DNA of 10,486 bases from an uncultured Chryseolinea sp. GTDB taxonomy: Bacteria; Bacteroidota; Bacteroidia; Cytophagales; Cyclobacteriaceae. The number at the start of each line of letters is the position of its first letter. The stretch's first letter is position 1. Location of the stretch: assembly GCA_946478915.1 (NCBI GenBank), contig CAMLER010000117.1, positions 1 through 10,486 on the forward strand, given 5' to 3'. Under the pieces are notes generated by a model, which saw only the letters and a list, made by a program, of their open reading frames with translations, had not been told where the DNA came from and did no database searches. Both the position numbers and the translations under genes were made by a program. Below, one piece after another: positions 6,816-10,486 of this stretch.

Positions 6816-6848
6816 CCGGGCGATTCTTTTTGCTTTAAATCTGCCCGG
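6816..6848 (-). promoter_or_regulatory. Stem-loop spanning the stop codon of the membrane protein gene
   Basis: CCGGGC (6816-6821) pairs with GCCCGG (6843-6848). GAT/ATC (6822-6824 and 6838-6840) continues the stem past a single bulged base. The stop codon of the seven-helix protein lies in the A/T-rich loop. With the next hairpin it makes a tandem structure inside the operon, suited to differential stability or partial termination between the two upstream and the two downstream genes. Confidence 0.5.
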
Positions 6849-7524
6849 TGTCCTGCCTCATCCGGTTACTCTTTAGTTGATTGAAATCAAAATACAATCC
6901 TATTAACACGATAAGGTGCGCGAATATGCTCAGTATATTGTGAATACTCCAATAGGTAATCATGTCATCTCGTAAGACGTGAATCAGGTAAGAAGTAAAT
7001 GCGTATAGCACGAAAGTGCCGGCACCCAATACCAGGAATGCTGAATTAAACCAGAACATCGGCATTTGGTGAACATGCAGCGATGGTAAATCTCGCATCA
7101 AAACATAGAAGTACCACAACGTGAAGCTGATTAGCATGCCAGCGTGAATGACAAATAAGTTCGAATTCACGGATGTTTTTTGAATTAAATAAAAATTAAC
7201 TACGGCAATAACAATGCTTGCTCCTGTAACTACAAAAGCCCATAGACGTCTCTTCTTGAAGAGAGCAACTAAATAGAGATAAGATATTAGCCCTACGCTG
7301 ACTACGAAGTAAATAATGCCAGGCAAATTTGAAAACTGGCGAAGTGTTCCGATACGGGTGAACAACCAGGAACTAATATTTGCGAGAAAACCGGCAAAAA
7401 AAATAAATCCCAAGAGTCGCACTGCAGAACTTCTGGATCGATATTTTATCAAACACAAAATCGCTAATAGCCCCAATAGGAACGTTTGAACTTCTGCAGT
7501 TAATACGAAATGCTCGATAGTCAT
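6835..7524 (-). CDS. Seven-helix membrane protein of the signalling operon, function unknown
   Basis: A 229-residue integral membrane protein with seven predicted helices (about 9-26, 35-55, 69-89, 94-113, 121-142, 157-181 and 189-212) and a short, polar C-terminal tail. I do not recognise a named family or any catalytic motif. Histidines and aromatic residues occur in and near helices 5-7 (FVIHAGM, HVHQMPMFWF, YWSIHN), which could bind a ligand or cofactor, but this is speculation. The start was set at ATG 7524 because it lies 28 bases past the preceding stop. The longer frame from 7602 would overlap the previous gene by 50 bases and add a 26-residue extension that does not look like part of the domain. 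Lying directly ahead of a kinase without a sensor domain, it is a reasonable candidate for the sensory or kinase-controlling subunit; this is inference from position and topology. Confidence 0.75.
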   Translation of the reverse strand: MTIEHFVLTAEVQTFLLGLLAILCLIKYRSRSSAVRLLGFIFFAGFLANISSWLFTRIGTLRQFSNLPGIIYFVVSVGLISYLYLVALFKKRRLWAFVVTGASIVIAVVNFYLIQKTSVNSNLFVIHAGMLISFTLWYFYVLMRDLPSLHVHQMPMFWFNSAFLVLGAGTFVLYAFTSYLIHVLRDDMITYWSIHNILSIFAHLIVLIGLYFDFNQLKSNRMRQDTGQI

Positions 7525-7552
7525 TTCAATCACTAATAAAGGGTGATTTGCC

Positions 7553-7903
7553 TTAGCAATACGGTGGGCACGGAAGACCCCAATCAAAAGCAGTAGCGCC
7601 ACCCACCATACCTCTGCTATTGTCTTCCGGCCAAATGTATGTTCCGTCCTCCCGTGTTGGCACCATTACAAGTTGGACTGTTTCCTTCTTAACCGATTCA
7701 TTGTACTTCAACACAAAAAAGAACGTAATGCCTGCACTGTCTTCTTGACTTAATATTTTCAGCAAAATCTCCCGACCAAAAAAGACCGACTTGGTGTCCT
7801 TTTCTTTGTCCTTTCGCATTTCCTTGTCGTACTTTTCAATCCACTCCATAGCTTCTTTCCTGGAAACTTTGCCACCAACATTTGCTTTAAATTCATTCGC
7901 CAT
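7553..7903 (-). CDS. Small soluble protein with CPPYC tail, first gene of the signalling operon
   Basis: A 116-residue protein with no signal peptide or membrane helix. The N-terminal half is highly charged and helical (EAMEWIEKYDKEMRKDKEKD, 18-37). The middle has beta-strand character (GITFFFVLKYNE, then VQLVMVPTREDGTYIWPE). The C-terminus is Gly-rich and ends in GLPCPPYC with Cys112 and Cys116 as the only cysteines. The pair could bind a metal or form a disulfide. I know of no named family, though it has the look of conserved hypothetical proteins in Bacteroidota. It is the first gene of the operon, 28 bases before the seven-helix protein, and its start at 7903 follows an A/T-rich leader. 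A cytoplasmic modulator of the kinase pathway or a redox-responsive partner is possible; both ideas are inference. Confidence 0.75.
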   Translation of the reverse strand: MANEFKANVGGKVSRKEAMEWIEKYDKEMRKDKEKDTKSVFFGREILLKILSQEDSAGITFFFVLKYNESVKKETVQLVMVPTREDGTYIWPEDNSRGMVGGATAFDWGLPCPPYC

Positions 7904-7948
7904 TTTTATTAAGGGTTAAGGTAAAACATGAAGTGAAAGTATCGAAAA

Positions 7949-7981
7949 AAAAATTACTATCCCGCCATAAAAATTTTCAAC
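7949..7981 (-). promoter_or_regulatory. Candidate promoter of the signalling operon
   Basis: Read on the minus strand, GTTG (7981-7978) is followed after 21 bases by TAATTTTT (7956-7949). This resembles the Bacteroidota pattern TTTG, 19-21 bases, TAnnTTTG with one mismatch in each box. Transcription would start near 7941 and give a leader of about 37 bases. The T run makes a chance match in the -7 box easier. Confidence 0.3.
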
Positions 7982-7987
7982 ATGCAA

Positions 7988-8013
7988 TGCATTTTACTTT
8001 TATGAGAAATGCA
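7988..8013. repeat. Inverted repeat TGCATTT / AAATGCA between divergent genes
   Basis: Perfect seven-base arms at 7988-7994 and 8007-8013 flank a 12-base spacer. The repeat lies just upstream of the candidate operon promoter, centred about 60 bases before the proposed transcription start. Many NarL/LuxR-type activators bind in that zone, so it is a candidate site for the operon's own response regulator. Confidence 0.4.
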
Positions 8014-8101
8014 ACGAGCGGATGTGGGTTAAAGTGTAACAAAATTTTATTCACCTACGCTTGAATAATATTGCTATCCATCAAAGGATCGCATTAGACT
8101 A

Positions 8102-8132
8102 TTTGAAGTTAAATGCGTTCAAAGTAGCTTTA
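8102..8132 (+). promoter_or_regulatory. Candidate promoter of tag
   Basis: TTTG (8102-8105) is followed after 19 bases by TAGCTTTA (8125-8132), which matches the Bacteroidota -7 box TAnnTTTG at all but the last fixed position. The spacing is in the preferred range. It would leave a leader of about 20 bases before the ATG at 8161. Confidence 0.45.
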
Positions 8133-8160
8133 TGATGAATGAACATTTTGCCAATTAAAC

Positions 8161-8730
8161 ATGACGGCCAAAGAAAAAATACGGTGTCCATGGTGTTTGA
8201 AGTTTGATGAATACATAGAATACCATGATAAAGAATGGGGGATTCCGGTCCACGATGATCGTATCCACTTTGAGTTTCTTGTTCTTGAGGGAGCGCAGGC
8301 TGGATTAAGCTGGGCAACGGTATTAAAGAAACGTGCGGGCTACAGGAAGGCATTTGCAAACTTTGACGTTCTGAAAGTAAGCCGTTTTACTCCTGCTAAA
8401 GTGGAAAAAATTCTGCAAGACCCAGGAATCATTCGCAATCGACTTAAAGTAAATGCAGCTGTAAATAATGCGAAAAGGTTCATAGAAGTGCAGGAAGAAT
8501 TTGGCAGCTTCGATCATTACATCTGGTCGTTCGTCAACAACAAGACGATTATAAACAAATGGAAAAAAAATAGTGATGTCCCTGCAACTACAAAGGAATC
8601 CGACGCCCTTAGTAAAGATCTGATCAGTCGTGGATTTAAATTTGTCGGCAGTACAGTTATCTATGCACATATGCAGGCATGCGGATTGGTTAACGACCAC
8701 CTTACTTCCTGCTGGAGATATCCAAAATAA
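8161..8730 (+). CDS. tag: DNA-3-methyladenine glycosylase I
   Basis: A 189-residue cytoplasmic base-excision repair enzyme that removes 3-methyladenine from alkylated DNA. It matches the E. coli Tag pattern closely. The zinc ligands are Cys9, His22, His180 and Cys184, with the same spacing as Cys4, His17, His175 and Cys179 in E. coli. The signature LEGAQAGLSWATVLKKR carries Glu43 and Trp51, equivalent to E. coli Glu38 and Trp46 in the base-binding pocket. The start WCLKFDEYIEYHDKEWG and the end SCWRYPK are typical and complete. It has a candidate promoter of its own, is divergent from the signalling operon, and converges on a small lipoprotein gene with 11 bases between the stop codons. No alkylation-response regulator is seen nearby. 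Confidence 0.96.
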   Translation: MTAKEKIRCPWCLKFDEYIEYHDKEWGIPVHDDRIHFEFLVLEGAQAGLSWATVLKKRAGYRKAFANFDVLKVSRFTPAKVEKILQDPGIIRNRLKVNAAVNNAKRFIEVQEEFGSFDHYIWSFVNNKTIINKWKKNSDVPATTKESDALSKDLISRGFKFVGSTVIYAHMQACGLVNDHLTSCWRYPK

Positions 8731-8741
8731 ATTTCTGCTGT

Positions 8742-9242
8742 TTACTCCTCGCTTAACGAACGGATAATATCTTTTTTTGCGAGATAGATGTTCCAAATGC
8801 CTTCCACTTTAACAGCACCATCCGGCAGGGACGTAACCTGTGGTTTAGTGTACATCAGCGAGTCATATTGTTCCTGGTTATCTGTGACTCCTAATTTCTG
8901 AATGTTATCTGGCACTGATCCTGTCTCCGCCCCAACGACATATGCCTCGATTAGCTGATTCTCCACCTCTAACGCATCATCCGCCCCCGGGGTGATCAGG
9001 TTGATCCTGACGTGATATTGACGCTCGATCGAGTCAATCGCGTCCGGCAAGAACGCCCGCGCTTCTATCGAGTTAAAAATTGATCGACCCCGCTCCAGCG
9101 AAGACATTACTATTTCTGAATCGCTTAACCTCACAATCTTCTGCTCATCCAATCCTTCTCGCAGTTTCTTGCGTTGTTCGTCCGACAACGACCCTCCACA
9201 ACCCATTAGTATTGCCAACAACAAAAATGAAAATTTCCTCAT
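8742..9242 (-). CDS. Small conserved-looking lipoprotein of unknown function
   Basis: A 166-residue lipoprotein. MRKFSFLLLAILMGC is a signal peptide with lipobox LMGC and Cys15 as the lipidation site. The mature part begins GGSLSDEQRKK, with no acidic run next to the cysteine, so it lacks the usual surface-export signal and probably faces the periplasm. The mature protein is soluble, mixed alpha/beta and mostly acidic, with a helical region (about 20-75) and a C-terminal strand-rich part (YTKPQVTSLPDG, then VKVEGIWNIYLAKKDII). A faint likeness to DUF3365-type periplasmic proteins came to mind but cannot be confirmed; the mature part has no cysteine, so no CxxCH haem site. The start at 9242 was chosen for the signal peptide; an in-frame ATG at 9335 would bury it behind a 31-residue basic extension. 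Confidence 0.75.
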   Translation of the reverse strand: MRKFSFLLLAILMGCGGSLSDEQRKKLREGLDEQKIVRLSDSEIVMSSLERGRSIFNSIEARAFLPDAIDSIERQYHVRINLITPGADDALEVENQLIEAYVVGAETGSVPDNIQKLGVTDNQEQYDSLMYTKPQVTSLPDGAVKVEGIWNIYLAKKDIIRSLSEE

Positions 9243-9319
9243 GCGCCAAAGTTCTCTCGCAACGCTATCAATTCCAAACGATCCGCTAAAACGATCGAAA
9301 CGCACGTGATTCTTTTTAT

Positions 9320-9327
9320 TAACTTTG
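9320..9327 (+). promoter_or_regulatory. Candidate -7 box for prfA
   Basis: TAACTTTG is an exact match to the Bacteroidota -7 consensus TAnnTTTG, 16 bases before the prfA ATG. No TTTG box is seen at the right distance upstream, and the leader would be only about 10 bases, so this is a partial match. Confidence 0.3.
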
Positions 9328-9343
9328 TCGGTCATTTTTATTT

Positions 9344-10411
9344 ATGATTGAAAAACTGGTAGAATTAAAGCTTCGATTCGAGGAGGTAGGTCAGTTGTTA
9401 ATGCAATCCGAGACTGTTCGGGACATAAAAAAATATTCTCAGCTCAATAAGGAATACAAGGATCTGGAAAAAATTGTCACGAAGTTCAATCAGTTCAACG
9501 ATGCGCAAAACCACCTCCAGCAAGCTAAAGAAGTCCTCCAAAAGGAAAAGGATGAAGAGCTGCGCGAGATGGCTAAAATGGAAATAGATGAGCTCGAACC
9601 GAAAATCGAAAAATTTGAATCCGAATTAAAAGAGCTATTGATTCCTAAGGATCCAAACGACGACAAAAATGTGATGCTGGAGATAAGAGCTGGAACGGGC
9701 GGCGACGAAGCTGCAATATTTGCAGGTGACCTTTGGCGTATGTACCAGCGATTCTGTGAGCGGCGCGGACTAAAAATGGCAGTGCTAGACGTTACTGAGG
9801 GAACGGCAGGTGGGTATAAGGAAGTAATTTGTAGTGTGAGCGGAGAGGGAGCGTATGGGCTGCTGAAGTTTGAATCCGGCGTACATCGCGTGCAGCGGGT
9901 ACCCGCTACAGAACAAATGGGTCGCGTACATACATCGGCGGCATCCGTGGTTGTTATGCCTGAGGTGGAGGATGTTGCAATCGAGATCAATCCTGCTGAT
10001 CTGGAATATCAAACAGCAAGATCAAGCGGTGCCGGCGGGCAAAATGTTAACAAGGTTGAAACAAAAGTGCAACTTACGCACAAACCTACAGGCATCGTTA
10101 TAACTTGTCAGATAGAGCGCTCTCAACATGCTAACCGGGAGCGTGCTTTGCAAATGCTCAAGACCAAGCTCTACGAAATGGAATTGGAGAAACAACAAAG
10201 TGAAATTGGGGCAACACGCAAATCGATTGTCCGAACGGGCGACCGCTCTGAAAAAATAAGAACCTATAACTATCCGCAGAGCCGGGTCACGGATCATAGG
10301 ATCGGGTATACCCAACATAATCTTCCCTCCATAATGAACGGTGATTTGGATGGCTTTGTTGAGCAATTAAGAATTGCTGACAGCGCGGAGCGTATGATGG
10401 AAGGGGTGTAG
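9344..10411 (+). CDS. prfA: Peptide chain release factor 1
   Basis: A 355-residue class I release factor that recognises UAA and UAG in the ribosomal A site and triggers hydrolysis of the finished peptide. The N-terminal region (about 1-95) is a charged helical coil. [16 protein letters not shown] (115-130) is the conserved start of the central domain. The codon-recognition tripeptide is PAT (187-189 in VPATEQMGR), which marks RF1, as opposed to the SPF of RF2. The catalytic GGQ is at 231-233 within [11 protein letters not shown]; Gln233 is the residue methylated by PrmC in this family. Length and both ends fit a complete protein. The gene is divergent from the small lipoprotein gene, with 101 bases between the starts. 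No terminator is visible in the 75 bases that remain after the stop. Confidence 0.98.
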   Translation: MIEKLVELKLRFEEVGQLLMQSETVRDIKKYSQLNKEYKDLEKIVTKFNQFNDAQNHLQQAKEVLQKEKDEELREMAKMEIDELEPKIEKFESELKELLIPKDPNDDKNVMLEIRAGTGGDEAAIFAGDLWRMYQRFCERRGLKMAVLDVTEGTAGGYKEVICSVSGEGAYGLLKFESGVHRVQRVPATEQMGRVHTSAASVVVMPEVEDVAIEINPADLEYQTARSSGAGGQNVNKVETKVQLTHKPTGIVITCQIERSQHANRERALQMLKTKLYEMELEKQQSEIGATRKSIVRTGDRSEKIRTYNYPQSRVTDHRIGYTQHNLPSIMNGDLDGFVEQLRIADSAERMMEGV

Positions 10412-10486
10412 GTCAAATAATTTTCTAAAAACAAGTATATTGCATTGCAGATGAAAGCCTGATCGATTCTTTAATCTCTCGTTACA

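Noticed and set aside
7525..7602. Upstream in-frame start at 7602 for the seven-helix protein
   Set aside because: It overlaps the preceding gene by 50 bases and adds a 26-residue extension that breaks the expected topology; ATG 7524 gives a normal 28-base gap.
9243..9335. Upstream in-frame start at 9335 for the small lipoprotein
   Set aside because: It would place 31 charged residues ahead of a clear lipoprotein signal peptide, which must be N-terminal to work.
9490..9990. Ser-rich minus-strand frame inside prfA
   Set aside because: It is antisense to a fully conserved release factor gene and has the Ser/Thr-rich composition typical of a shadow frame.

Overview
The window reads as an ordinary chromosomal stretch from a member of the Bacteroidota, most likely a Cytophagales-type environmental bacterium. 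The clues are A/T-rich leaders without Shine-Dalgarno sequences, -7 boxes resembling TAnnTTTG, a lipoprotein with an acidic run directly after the lipidated cysteine (the Bacteroidota surface-export type of signal), and protein families at home in that phylum. The taxonomic call is inference. No mobile element, CRISPR array, tRNA or rRNA was seen.

Layout, left to right. (1) 1-1003 (-): the first 334 codons of a large surface lipoprotein with an Ig-like region followed by a beta-helix-like region; it runs off the left edge. (2) 1258-2244 (-): a MoxR AAA+ ATPase with no partner gene next to it. (3) 2333-3025 (+): a PPP-type metallophosphoesterase, convergent with (4) 3036-4424 (-): a DEDDh exonuclease fused to a UvrC/Cho-like GIY-YIG nuclease with a four-cysteine cluster. 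(5) 4494-4841 (+): a small YvlD-type membrane protein ending in a GC-rich hairpin. (6) About 430 bases with no convincing gene. (7) 5343-7903 (-): a compact four-gene unit, read right to left: a 116-residue soluble protein, a seven-helix membrane protein, a HisKA_3 histidine kinase and a NarL/LuxR-type response regulator. It closes with a good intrinsic terminator at 5304-5327. (8) 8161-8730 (+): 3-methyladenine DNA glycosylase I (tag), divergent from the signalling unit and convergent with (9) 8742-9242 (-): a small lipoprotein. (10) 9344-10411 (+): peptide chain release factor 1 (prfA). The last 75 bases show nothing definite.

How the genes work together. The clearest co-operating group is the signalling unit. 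The kinase has one membrane helix and no sensor domain, so the seven-helix protein and the small protein upstream are natural candidates for sensing or for controlling the kinase. The kinase and regulator genes overlap by 14 bases. Two hairpins separate the membrane-protein gene from the kinase gene, and an inverted repeat lies just upstream of the candidate promoter. The exonuclease/GIY-YIG protein and Tag both belong to DNA repair but are not in one operon. MoxR, the phosphatase, the YvlD-like protein and RF1 appear to be independent units. The best candidate for an undescribed system is the four-gene signalling unit; the exonuclease-GIY-YIG protein with UvrC-like cysteines is second.
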